Source: a virus. From it: a DNA stretch of 23,288 nt. Positions 5,664 through 13,098 of the stretch are shown piece after piece. The first letter of the stretch is position 1. Every line of letters starts with the position of its first letter. Location: positions 1-23,288 of IMG/VR virus record IMGVR_UViG_3300015263_001383, one strand, 5' to 3'. The notes beneath the pieces were generated by a model. That model was given only the letters and a program-made list of their open reading frames with translations, did not search any database and was not told the origin of the DNA. The position numbers and the translations under genes are program-made.

Positions 5664-7545
5664 AATTCAGAGACCCGGAGGCGTGAAGCTTCCGGGCTCT
5701 TTCAATCAGTTCGGTCTTCCAGCGTTCGTGCACAATCCGGTTATCTTCCTTTCGGGCTCGCTTGATAACAAACCCGCGCTGGAGCGCCCCGTGACAGCCT
5801 ATGGCCACGGCATCGGCCAAGTCGGGAGACTTCCCGCACTTCTCCTTCATCTCCTCCTTGGTCTCGACTGAGATCTTGTTTCCCATCGTGGTCTTCCATT
5901 CCCGCTGGGCAAACTCATTGCAGACCGAGAAGGTCATGCCCCGGAACTGGCCCGACTCCACGATCAGCCTGACGGTGAACCAGATCTCGGTGATCTTGCG
6001 GTCGTAGTATTCCCGGCAGGTCTTCTGAATATCAGCGGAGACCCAGTTCTCGGACGGCCTGCCGCCGCAGTCAATCGAGTTCACCATCGGGCTCCACAGG
6101 CGCGAGAAGGACGTGACCAGAGAGGTTCTCATGCCGGAGTCGAAGAAGAAGTTCTGGGGTGGAATCTCCCGGCGATCACACTGTTCCTTCACGAATTGGA
6201 CGATCTGGTCCTCAGGGGATGTGGCCGCCCGATCTCCCTTGACCGGGATGATTAGAACGTCAACCAGATGCAGGATCATCCTGCCATCCGAGTTGCCGGA
6301 GTCCCGATAGACCAGCCCGGAGCTGTCCACCGCCTTGGCCTCCTGAGAGGCCTCAAAGCCAAAGACCAGCTCTCCAAAGACGCAGCGATCCCCGCCCACT
6401 CCCCGGTAGGCCGCGTCCAGAAAGGCGATGGACGTGCGCCTGCTGTCCCGCCACAGGGGACGCTCGAAGGCGTCGAACTGCTTGGCCATCTGGTGGGTGA
6501 TGACGCGACGGCTGCCCTGCCCTCTGGGCATCCGGGCCTCATTCATCATGGTGTAGTGCCAGTCATCCACTCCCCATATCTCGGCATCGTTCTTCATCTG
6601 CTGCATGGTGATGAGGAACGGGAACGGAGGCTCGACATCCTCCGGGGCGTTCTTGTTGGGCGTATCGCTCCCGGGCAGCTGCAAGGCGATTCCGTTGGGA
6701 AACTTGGTCTTCCATGTCTTCGTTCCCGGCTGCTGGTCTATGCCGGAGTCCCATCCCCCAAGGTCGGGGTGAGGCTCGCAGAGGACGCCGTGGGCGTTGG
6801 TCGTCTCGTTGGGATTGCCTAGACCGACGAACTTGAAGTCTTCGCACTTGGACAGGTTGGAGATGGAGTCGAGAAACCCACGGGGCATGAGGTTCATTTC
6901 ATCCCCGATCAGGCGCACGCGAGTGTTGTGAATCCCGATGTAGGACCCCAGCCCGACGAACTGGCTTCCCCGCTTGCAGGCCACGGCGATGATCCCGTTC
7001 TTGAAGTCGCGCCCCTCCGAGGCCTCTTCCCTTGGATCAAGCACCAGCATCTGCTTGCCCTCAATGAGATGCCCCGGCAGGCTTGGGCACTTCTCCTTGG
7101 CCAGCTTGTGATACTTCTTGACCATGCCCCAGATGCGGAGCTCAAGGGATTTCAGGTCGGTGGAGGAGACGAGGACGGTCGTCCCCTTGGATCGGGCATA
7201 CCATTCGGTCAGGGCGATGCTGCCAAAGCTGTCGCTCTTGCCGCTTCCCGCGCAGCCCATGACGCCCAGATAAGTGTGGTTGATCCAATTCTCAAGGCAG
7301 GCCTCGGCCCAGTGATTCTTGAAGGGTCCGCTTTCCCATAGCCTTCCGGGCCAGACGATCTCCTGAAACCTGCGGTAATGGAAGAACAGCCCCTTGCCAG
7401 CTTCCTCTCCGTTGGACTTCGTCCACTTCCCACCCTTGGCGATCATGGTGAGCTCTATTAACCAATCTGGCGAATCTTTCATCCACTGGAGGTTGTATCG
7501 CTCAAACTGTCCGGTGGATTTCTTGGACGGCTTACTGTAATACAT
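5653..7545 (-). CDS. terL: Phage terminase large subunit (DNA packaging ATPase/nuclease)
   Basis: A 630-residue protein that powers packaging of phage DNA into the procapsid and cuts the concatemer. The ATPase domain has Walker A GCAGSGKS at residues 97-104, Walker B RLIGDE with D215/E216, and a GLGNPNE coupling motif at 241-247. The RNase H-like nuclease domain shows D377 in FLDAAY, D469 in FFFDSG and D575/D578 in DLADAV, the expected metal ligands. The start at 7545 (MYYSKPSKKS) was chosen because a longer frame would run antisense through the divergent gene; no strong ribosome binding site precedes it. It lies opposite to all flanking structural genes, and its 3' end overlaps the plus-strand gene by 11 bases. 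No small subunit is next to it. Confidence 0.93.
   Translation of the reverse strand: MYYSKPSKKSTGQFERYNLQWMKDSPDWLIELTMIAKGGKWTKSNGEEAGKGLFFHYRRFQEIVWPGRLWESGPFKNHWAEACLENWINHTYLGVMGCAGSGKSDSFGSIALTEWYARSKGTTVLVSSTDLKSLELRIWGMVKKYHKLAKEKCPSLPGHLIEGKQMLVLDPREEASEGRDFKNGIIAVACKRGSQFVGLGSYIGIHNTRVRLIGDEMNLMPRGFLDSISNLSKCEDFKFVGLGNPNETTNAHGVLCEPHPDLGGWDSGIDQQPGTKTWKTKFPNGIALQLPGSDTPNKNAPEDVEPPFPFLITMQQMKNDAEIWGVDDWHYTMMNEARMPRGQGSRRVITHQMAKQFDAFERPLWRDSRRTSIAFLDAAYRGVGGDRCVFGELVFGFEASQEAKAVDSSGLVYRDSGNSDGRMILHLVDVLIIPVKGDRAATSPEDQIVQFVKEQCDRREIPPQNFFFDSGMRTSLVTSFSRLWSPMVNSIDCGGRPSENWVSADIQKTCREYYDRKITEIWFTVRLIVESGQFRGMTFSVCNEFAQREWKTTMGNKISVETKEEMKEKCGKSPDLADAVAIGCHGALQRGFVIKRARKEDNRIVHERWKTELIERARKLHASGSLNFNA
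5674..5696 (+). terminator. Candidate rho-independent terminator for the plus-strand block
   Basis: Ten bases after the plus-strand stop at 5663 there is a hairpin with arms CCCGGAGGC (5674-5682) and GCTTCCGGG (5688-5696), nine pairs including one G-T, and a five-base loop GTGAA. It is followed by CTCTTTC, a weak T-run. Position at the junction of convergent genes is right for a terminator; it lies inside the 3' coding end of the terminase gene on the other strand. The short, interrupted T-run lowers confidence. Confidence 0.4.
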
Positions 7546-7591
7546 GCTTGCGGAAACACTATGTCTAGTTGACAGTGCGTGCAAGGATAAG
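7546..7591. promoter_or_regulatory. 46-base divergent intergenic region between terminase and tail operon
   Basis: This gap separates the minus-strand terminase start (7545) from the plus-strand nozzle-candidate start (7592). At least the terminase must be transcribed from here or from within the neighbouring gene. A Shine-Dalgarno-like AAGGA at 7583-7587 sits four bases before the ATG at 7592 and decides that start over the in-frame ATG at 7544. I see no convincing -35/-10 pair on either strand. Confidence 0.4.
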
Positions 7592-9382
7592 ATGCCATCT
7601 TCAAACAGCTTGATAAGGGTTGACGGCAGCATGGACTTCAGCGGCGGTGTGGACTCGCTGAAGGTGACGACCGTTGCCAGCGAGAGAGTTCCAAACGGGC
7701 TACAGCGAAACCAGCTGGCTTGGCTGGACAATGCCACGGTGCGCGATGGAGGCATCACGCAACGGTATGGCTGGCAGCCGATTGGGGACATGGCCGAAGG
7801 CAGCGCCCTGTATCAGGGAGGGGCTTTCTACTACCCGGACAGCGGGGATCCCTATCTCATCCATGCTCTGGGTGGAGTCCTGTATCGTCAGGACATGACC
7901 ACGGGGCAGCTGACAGCCCTGAGCTCGGACCCTATTTACTTTCATCCCGCCAGCCAGCCCATCTTCTTCTTCGCCCAAGCCGAGCAGTTCATGGTCGTTC
8001 AGGCCGGAGACGGCGTCACCAATCCCCTGATCTGGGACGGGGTCACGCTGAGCCGGTCTCGCGGCATCACCGGGGACGCAACTCCGGGCAGTCCGAACTG
8101 CAACCAGATTCCCCCGGCTGGCCCAATGGACTACTTCATGGGCCGCCTGTGGTATGCCCGTGGCAGGCAGGTCACGGCGGGAGACATCGTGCTCGGCCCT
8201 TCCGGCTCGCCAGCCTACGGGCTTCGCGACTCGGTGCTGTATGTCACCGAGAATCCTTTAGCCATTGGCGGTGACGGCTTCACTGTCCCATCCAATGACG
8301 GCGCGATCCGGGCTCTCAAGCATAGCGCCAACCTTGATGCGTCCCTTGGTCAGGGGCGACTCTTCGCGTTCACACGCAAGGCCGTATATGCGATCAACGC
8401 TCCGGTGACTCGCACGGAATGGATTGCGGCGACCAACAACAATCAGCCACTGATGACCGTGGTTCAGCTGGTGAATGGTTCGGTCAATGACAGGTCTGTG
8501 GTTGCCGCCAATGGTGACTTGTTCTACCAATCGCTGGAGCCGGGAATCCGATCCCTGCTTCAAGCCATCCGTTACTTCAACCAATGGGGAAACATTCAAA
8601 TCAGCTCAAACGAGCAAAGAATCCTTCAGTTCAACAACCGTGCGCTCCTATACGCCGCCAGTGGCATCGTATTCGACAACCGGTTGCTCATGACGGCGCT
8701 GCCATTCGAGACAGCGGTAGGGGTCGCTCACTCAGCCTTGATCCCGATGGACTTCGTTCCCATCAACAGCTTCAACAAGACCAAGGAGCCAAACTGGGAA
8801 GGGATGCACGAAGGCTTGGATTTCCTCCAGCTTTTCGTTGGGGATTTCGGCGGAAGAGAAAGGGCTTTCGGAGTTATCTATTCCCGGGAAGCTGGCAATA
8901 TCCAGCTCTGGGAGCTGACGAGGGACAACCAGAGGGAGAATGGGGATGGTCGGGTGACTTGGATCATCGAGACCCCGGCGTTCACATGGGGGCAGGAGCT
9001 TGACCTCAAGAGGCTGCTGACCGCCGAGCTGGGGGTGGATCGCCTGTTCGGGACGGTTCAGTTTCAGGTCGAGTATCGCCCGGACTTCCAAGGCTGCTGG
9101 CTGCTGTGGCATCGCTGGAAAGCCTGCACGCCCCGCAACAGCGCGGAGGACTACGCCAACCCGATCAGCTATCCCCTGACCCAATACGGGGAATGCTACA
9201 AGACCAACATGGTTCTGCCCAAGCCGCCTCAGGAATGCGCGGACTGCAACACGGGCAGGCCTGCGAACTTGGGATACCAGTTCCAGCTTAGGATCACCAT
9301 CAAGGGCTTTTGCCGAGTCCGTGGGATTTTGCTCTACGCCGAGCCGGTGGACAGGCAGCTCTATAAGGGTATTGTGTGTTGA
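7592..9382 (+). CDS. Likely podoviral tail nozzle / beta-propeller tail protein
   Basis: A 596-residue protein. The ATG at 7592 has AAGGA four bases upstream; the in-frame ATG at 7544 has none and would overlap the divergent start. The N-terminus (FSGGVDSLKVTTVASERVP, then LAWLDNATVRDGGITQR) resembles the opening of tail tubular B/gp12-like or P22 gp10-like nozzle proteins, where the phage 'defines a net of parameters' motif precedes a beta-propeller. The middle holds repeated blade-like stretches such as ALYQGGAFYYPDSGDPYLIH and RLFAFTRKAVYAINAP. The last 100 residues contain seven cysteines (e.g. ECADC), which is unusual for a cytoplasmic virion protein. No signal peptide or membrane helix. 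The role, forming the distal tail tube, is inferred from sequence style and from the virion genes that follow. Confidence 0.6.
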   Translation: MPSSNSLIRVDGSMDFSGGVDSLKVTTVASERVPNGLQRNQLAWLDNATVRDGGITQRYGWQPIGDMAEGSALYQGGAFYYPDSGDPYLIHALGGVLYRQDMTTGQLTALSSDPIYFHPASQPIFFFAQAEQFMVVQAGDGVTNPLIWDGVTLSRSRGITGDATPGSPNCNQIPPAGPMDYFMGRLWYARGRQVTAGDIVLGPSGSPAYGLRDSVLYVTENPLAIGGDGFTVPSNDGAIRALKHSANLDASLGQGRLFAFTRKAVYAINAPVTRTEWIAATNNNQPLMTVVQLVNGSVNDRSVVAANGDLFYQSLEPGIRSLLQAIRYFNQWGNIQISSNEQRILQFNNRALLYAASGIVFDNRLLMTALPFETAVGVAHSALIPMDFVPINSFNKTKEPNWEGMHEGLDFLQLFVGDFGGRERAFGVIYSREAGNIQLWELTRDNQRENGDGRVTWIIETPAFTWGQELDLKRLLTAELGVDRLFGTVQFQVEYRPDFQGCWLLWHRWKACTPRNSAEDYANPISYPLTQYGECYKTNMVLPKPPQECADCNTGRPANLGYQFQLRITIKGFCRVRGILLYAEPVDRQLYKGIVC

Positions 9383-9385
9383 GTT

Positions 9386-10378
9386 ATGCCGTTCACAAAT
9401 CCGCTTTACATCGCGTGCGATTCGGACCCGAGCACCTGCACGGATCCGTCAACGACTTCGCCTGTCCAGAACATCTCTTCGGAGGCTCAGGATACCGAGG
9501 ACTTCTTCGGAAGATCCTACGGCACCTATGACCCGCCTCCGCTGGGGTCCAACTTCACGGCCCAATGGTGCTTGGGCCAGTGCGTTTCCTCGGTGTCTCA
9601 AGAGGATGCCGACCAGTGCGCCCAGAGGGCGGCCATTCTTTGCGTGGGAGACAACAACAATCCCAGATGGCCGACGGCCAGACCCAACCCCAATCCCAAC
9701 CCGACGCCGGACACGCCTCCGTATATCCCGGGCAACCAGACGATCTACTACAACACCGAGCAGTCGGCTGACTTCGTTTGCCCGGACGGGAGCGTATTCA
9801 CCTACACCATTCCAGCCGGGGTGTATTCCGCCTTTACTCAGGCGGCGGCTGACAATATCGCCAACAGCGTGGCCACCACCCGGGCGGCGGAAAGGCACAT
9901 CTGCATTGGTGAACTGAGCCCGGACAGCGCGTGCCTTGGCGACGACTACGAGGCAACCGTGACGGTCACATCCGGCGCTCCGCTGGCCAGCATCCTCATG
10001 ACCGACGGGGAGCTGCCTCCCGGGCTGACCATTGATCTGGGAGATACCAGCTTCACCATCAGCGGCACGGCATCCGGCGTGGGCGGGTATATCTTCAGCA
10101 TTCTGGTCGAGGACACCTACGGCGGGTTCATGGAAAAGGAATTCACCATCCGGGTGGCGACGATTGCCAACCAGACGCTGCCGGACGGAGTTCTCTCGGT
10201 GCCCTACACGCCTGCGCTGGCGGTGGACGGAACCACCAACCCAACCGTGGTCTGGAGCGTGGTGTCTGGATCCCTTCCCACGGGCGTTTCACTGGCGTCC
10301 AATGGACAGTTCAGCGGAAGCCCAACCGCCAACGGAGTCTTTACGTTCACCGTCCAGATGGAGGATGACCAGCCATGA
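9386..10378 (+). CDS. Modular tail protein with Cys-rich repeats and two Ig-like (He_PIG) domains, the last one incomplete
   Basis: A 330-residue protein starting three bases after the previous stop. Residues about 55-86 and 126-173 are two related Cys-containing motifs: FTAQWCLGQC with SVSQEDADQCAQRAAILC, and ADFVCPDG with YTIPAGVY and later RHIC. These resemble the DUF5977-like 'SQaeADa.A...A' repeats of large phage and Bacteroidetes proteins. A Pro/Asn linker (PNPNPNPTPDTP) at about 100 separates them. Residues 179-257 form a full He_PIG-type Ig domain (ELPPGLTI, FTISGTA, GYIFSILVEDTYGG, EKEFTIRV). A second from about 258 (SLPTGVSLA, QFSGSPT, FTFTVQMEDDQP) stops before the last strand, which is present at the start of the next gene in another frame. 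It is probably a tail fibre or tail-tip adhesion protein. Confidence 0.75.
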   Translation: MPFTNPLYIACDSDPSTCTDPSTTSPVQNISSEAQDTEDFFGRSYGTYDPPPLGSNFTAQWCLGQCVSSVSQEDADQCAQRAAILCVGDNNNPRWPTARPNPNPNPTPDTPPYIPGNQTIYYNTEQSADFVCPDGSVFTYTIPAGVYSAFTQAAADNIANSVATTRAAERHICIGELSPDSACLGDDYEATVTVTSGAPLASILMTDGELPPGLTIDLGDTSFTISGTASGVGGYIFSILVEDTYGGFMEKEFTIRVATIANQTLPDGVLSVPYTPALAVDGTTNPTVVWSVVSGSLPTGVSLASNGQFSGSPTANGVFTFTVQMEDDQP

Positions 10379-10397
10379 TCTGCCAGAGGGAATTCAC
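10375..10397 (+). repeat. Direct repeat at gene start, copy 1 (copy 2 at 10884-10906)
   Basis: The 23 bases that open module A (ATGATCTG-CA--G-GAATTCAC) recur at the start of module B with about 19 of 23 bases identical, the differences being at codon third positions and one Arg codon. Both copies overlap the upstream stop as ATGA. The rest of the two genes is much less alike, so this is a short conserved junction that could serve as a recombination point for cassette exchange. Confidence 0.7.
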
Positions 10398-10887
10398 CGT
10401 CACCATTGCTGACGCGATGTTCTCGGATGTGGTGTGGATTGAGCCAACCGACGGAACCAATGACCGGCTTCCCATCACGGCAGAGCACGGATATGTGAAC
10501 AGCTCGTGGTCGTTCAGCGTCAGCGGTAGCGCGACGGATCGCCTGATCTGGATGGTTCATGTCACCAACGGCACCGCCGACAATTACAACATCCACATGG
10601 AGATGGGGGTTTCCGGCGTCATCAACGCCATCAATGGATCTAGCCCACATGTAAGCACTCTGGTCAGGTATGGTCTGGCCGGTCCACCGGTGAGCGTGCC
10701 CACGGCTGGAACCGTGATTGCCAACGACGCCACCCTTGGCTCCGTTCTGGGTCCGTATTCCAGAAGCGAATCCGGTGACTATGTTCTCAACGCGGGGCTG
10801 GACATCTGGTTTGCCGTCCAATGGGATCCGTTCAGGGTGAGTGGAACCATAGATGGAACGCTCATTTGCACCTCCTCCATTGTATGA
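10375..10887 (+). CDS. Tail-associated beta-rich protein beginning MICQREFT, module A
   Basis: A 170-residue protein whose ATG overlaps the previous TGA (ATGA). Its first residues, MICQREFTVTI, align gaplessly with the last strand of the upstream Ig-like domain (FMEKEFTIRV), so it seems to continue the unfinished domain of the previous gene. The rest is beta-rich and Gly/Ser/Thr/Asn-rich, with an SSWSFSVSG ... RLIWMVHV region and a C-terminus SGTIDGTLICTSSIV. No signal peptide or catalytic motif. The following gene has the same start and a similar end (LSGEVIVECVDP), so the two are paralogues with diverged cores. They are likely subunits or alternative tips of the same tail appendage; a -1 frameshift product joining it to the upstream gene is also possible. 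Confidence 0.75.
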   Translation: MICQREFTVTIADAMFSDVVWIEPTDGTNDRLPITAEHGYVNSSWSFSVSGSATDRLIWMVHVTNGTADNYNIHMEMGVSGVINAINGSSPHVSTLVRYGLAGPPVSVPTAGTVIANDATLGSVLGPYSRSESGDYVLNAGLDIWFAVQWDPFRVSGTIDGTLICTSSIV

Positions 10888-10906
10888 TCTGTCAACGAGA
10901 ATTCAC
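10884..10906 (+). repeat. Direct repeat at gene start, copy 2
   Basis: Second copy of the conserved gene start described for 10375-10397. It encodes the same eight residues, MICQREFT, and keeps the ATGA overlap. Synonymous differences in the Cys, Gln and Glu codons show that protein sequence has been kept under selection rather than this being a very recent duplication. Confidence 0.7.
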
Positions 10907-11381
10907 GATAGAGATCATCTCCTGCATCGGACTGGGAGCGACGGCGGCGTGGACCTACAATCCGGGCCTGAACCCCAACCAGCCCCCGGCAGAAGTCCTC
11001 CTGACCTACGACATCGAGGGGTATTATGGAGTCTGGACCGCCGTGAGAACGGGAGGCCCAACGTCCGTCTGCGTTGCGGAATGGAGGGTTGACTGGACGA
11101 GCGCGGCAGGAAAACTCCTGAGGGTCACTTCCACGATTGTCGGCCCTGTGACTAGGGCCGGAGTCGCGGCCAATGTGATCTGCCGGTCAACCGCAAACGG
11201 AACACTTGTTTCCTCAACCCAGAACTGCCCCATCAACACCACGACTCAGGTGAATCTCACGGCGGTGGCAACCAAACTGTTGACGGGAGGGGCGGCTTAC
11301 ATTGACATCAACCATCAGATTCCTTCAGATCAGTCATTCAGCCTCTCTGGGGAGGTGATTGTGGAATGCGTTGATCCGTAG
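10884..11381 (+). CDS. Tail-associated beta-rich protein beginning MICQREFT, module B
   Basis: A 165-residue protein starting in an ATGA overlap with module A. The first eight residues (MICQREFT) are identical to module A and are encoded by nearly the same bases, then the sequences diverge through a core with GLGATAAWTYNPGLNPNQPP and VAEWRVDWTSAAGK before a similar final strand (SFSLSGEVIVECVDP). Cysteines at 3, near 13, in the core and near the end could pair in an extracellular domain. No export signal. Paralogy, tandem placement and tail context suggest a virion appendage component; specific function unknown. It is followed by a 46-base gap before the adaptor candidate. Confidence 0.72.
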   Translation: MICQREFTIEIISCIGLGATAAWTYNPGLNPNQPPAEVLLTYDIEGYYGVWTAVRTGGPTSVCVAEWRVDWTSAAGKLLRVTSTIVGPVTRAGVAANVICRSTANGTLVSSTQNCPINTTTQVNLTAVATKLLTGGAAYIDINHQIPSDQSFSLSGEVIVECVDP

Positions 11382-11427
11382 GAATGGCTTGCAAAGTTAT
11401 CGTTATCGAGGTAACAAAAGGACATAT

Positions 11428-12477
11428 ATGGCACAGCGCCTTAGACTCTACGACATCCGAAACTCAAGGATCCCGGCCAATCTGGGCCTGTGCGTTGGCG
11501 ATCAGCTTGAGATCGCCGCCTACGTCAACTCAGCTCAGCAGCGTTTACTTTACTGCAAGGAGGCAGGAAATGATGGCTGGTGGGGGACTTACGCAGAGGT
11601 CGCGTTCACAGTGAACCGTGATGATCCTTACCTGACTCTTCCAAGAAATATGGCAAGGGTCATCGCGGCCAACTGGTGTGATGAATACGTTCCAGTGCAG
11701 AACCAGTGGTATGAATACCTACAGTTCGGGAACGGCAGAATGCCCAAGACGTTCGTAACAAACTGTTTCCAAGAGAAGCAGATGTTGATGAGAAACAACG
11801 TCGTCACCAGCACCGACCTATCCAGCCCACCGCAGCTGATCCGCGTCTATGTGACCGAATCCTCGGATGTGGGCAAGCGCGTGGTCATCGGCGGTCTGGA
11901 CAACAATAACGTGAGGATTTACTCGCAGGACGGGCTGAATCGGGTGGATGGAATCTATCTGGTTCTGGACAGCCCGTTCGTCACGAGCGCCTACCAGTTC
12001 AACCAGATCCTGTCCATCCAGAAGGATGTGACGGACGGGGAGGTCAAGTTCTATCAGGTGGATCCAACCACGGGAGACGAGGTTCTCCTGCTGACGATGG
12101 AGCCCGGAGAGCAGACGGCGTGGTATCGCCGCTACTACCTGAGCAACCTGCCCAGCAGCTGCTGCCCTCCACCGAACGACAACGGAGACGTGACCTTGAC
12201 CGCCATCGTGAAGCTGGAGCTTCTTCCGGTGCGGTATGACACGGACTACCTGTTGATTCAGAATCTGGAGGCGATCAACGCCGAGTGTCAGTCTATCCGG
12301 TTTTCCGAGATGGATCAGCCCCAGTCCAAGCAGAGCGCAGCCGAGCGCCATCAACAGGCGGTCAGGCTTCTCAACGGAGAGATTCAGCACTACCTTGGAT
12401 CGGAGCAGATCGCGGTTGGGTTCAAGCCGTTTGGGTCTGCGTCCTTGCGACGGCAGCAGATCGGCACAATGATTTAG
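11428..12477 (+). CDS. Putative head-tail adaptor / tail tubular A-like protein
   Basis: A 349-residue protein. The ATG at 11428 was chosen because AAAAGGA (11416-11422) lies five bases upstream; an in-frame earlier start would overlap module B. The N-terminal 110 residues, with helices around GDQLEIAAYVNSAQQRLLY and a later LTLPRNMARVIAANWCDEY, have the look of gp11/gp4-like adaptors that form the ring between portal and tail tube. A beta-rich insert follows at roughly 135-280 (QLIRVYVTE, KRVVIGGLD, GEVKFYQVDP), then a helical C-terminus (KQSAAERHQQAVRLLNGEI), where the chain returns to the helical body. Gene order nozzle, fibres, adaptor, internal virion proteins is consistent with a podovirus. 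The family match is by style rather than a search. Confidence 0.5.
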   Translation: MAQRLRLYDIRNSRIPANLGLCVGDQLEIAAYVNSAQQRLLYCKEAGNDGWWGTYAEVAFTVNRDDPYLTLPRNMARVIAANWCDEYVPVQNQWYEYLQFGNGRMPKTFVTNCFQEKQMLMRNNVVTSTDLSSPPQLIRVYVTESSDVGKRVVIGGLDNNNVRIYSQDGLNRVDGIYLVLDSPFVTSAYQFNQILSIQKDVTDGEVKFYQVDPTTGDEVLLLTMEPGEQTAWYRRYYLSNLPSSCCPPPNDNGDVTLTAIVKLELLPVRYDTDYLLIQNLEAINAECQSIRFSEMDQPQSKQSAAERHQQAVRLLNGEIQHYLGSEQIAVGFKPFGSASLRRQQIGTMI

Positions 12478-12479
12478 TT

Positions 12480-13097
12480 ATGGCATACACCATTCCAGCA
12501 TACTTGCAGCCCGGAGTCGTTGCGACTCCCGGGAGCGACCTCTATAACCAGCGAATCGCCTACAACACGAGTCGCGGAGTCCCCGGAGGCGGGGCCGGTG
12601 TTGGCGTTCCCGGCCTTGAGACCGGCGTGGCCTCCAGCGTCAACCAGTTCATGACGGGTCAGGCCCAGCTTCCGTTCATCCAGAACCTTCCCGGGTATCT
12701 GGGAATGAGGGCTCAGAACAGCATGAACATCCTCTCGCAGTTGCAGGGGGATGTCCCCACCGATGTCATCAACGAGATCTTGCAGCAGGCCGCCGAGCGA
12801 GGGATCGCCACGGGCGGCGGTGCTGGCGTGGCCAAACCCGCCTATCTCAAGGCGCTTGGCCTCACCTCTCTCGACTTGATGAAGCAGGGACAGGAGGGAT
12901 TGAGCAAGGCCATCAGCGACACCCCTGTCCCTGAGCTTTGGAATCCGGCTGACCTCTACACGTCAGAGCGTCTGGCGAACAAGCAGCTGGAGATTGCGAA
13001 GGCGGGAGCAACAACCTCAACCTCGGGATCGAGGACTACCTCGCCGTGGGGGAACCGGTCCTTCACGAACGAGAACTTCTTTGGAGGAATTTGGTAA
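12480..13097 (+). CDS. Putative internal virion protein (small)
   Basis: A 205-residue protein beginning two bases after the previous stop. It is rich in Gly, Ala and Gln, with flexible Gly runs (GVPGGGAGVGVPGLETG and GIATGGGAGVAKP) and helical stretches (NSMNILSQLQ, DVINEILQQAAERG). It ends with a Ser/Thr-rich tail and NENFFGGIW. No signal peptide, membrane helix or enzyme motif. Placement directly before a coiled-coil protein and a giant protein parallels the T7 gene 14-15-16 order, so it may be the small ejection protein that helps form the channel across the envelope. This is inferred from order and composition only. Confidence 0.6.
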   Translation: MAYTIPAYLQPGVVATPGSDLYNQRIAYNTSRGVPGGGAGVGVPGLETGVASSVNQFMTGQAQLPFIQNLPGYLGMRAQNSMNILSQLQGDVPTDVINEILQQAAERGIATGGGAGVAKPAYLKALGLTSLDLMKQGQEGLSKAISDTPVPELWNPADLYTSERLANKQLEIAKAGATTSTSGSRTTSPWGNRSFTNENFFGGIW

Positions 13098-13098
13098 T

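Noticed and set aside
7569-7574. TTGACA box in the divergent gap
   Set aside because: The matching -10 position would fall on the start codon at 7592 and does not resemble TATAAT.
7544-7591. In-frame ATG at 7544 as start of the nozzle candidate
   Set aside because: It would overlap the divergent terminase start, has no ribosome binding site, and adds 16 residues of no clear character; the ATG at 7592 has AAGGA just upstream.
7546-7791. Longer terminase frame extending to 7791 on the minus strand
   Set aside because: The extra 82 residues are antisense to the well-supported plus-strand gene and show none of the style of the terminase N-terminus.
10360-10380. Classic slippery heptamer for a -1 frameshift at the Ig-domain split
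   Set aside because: No X-XXY-YYZ sequence is present near the junction, so frameshifting is kept only as one of several explanations.
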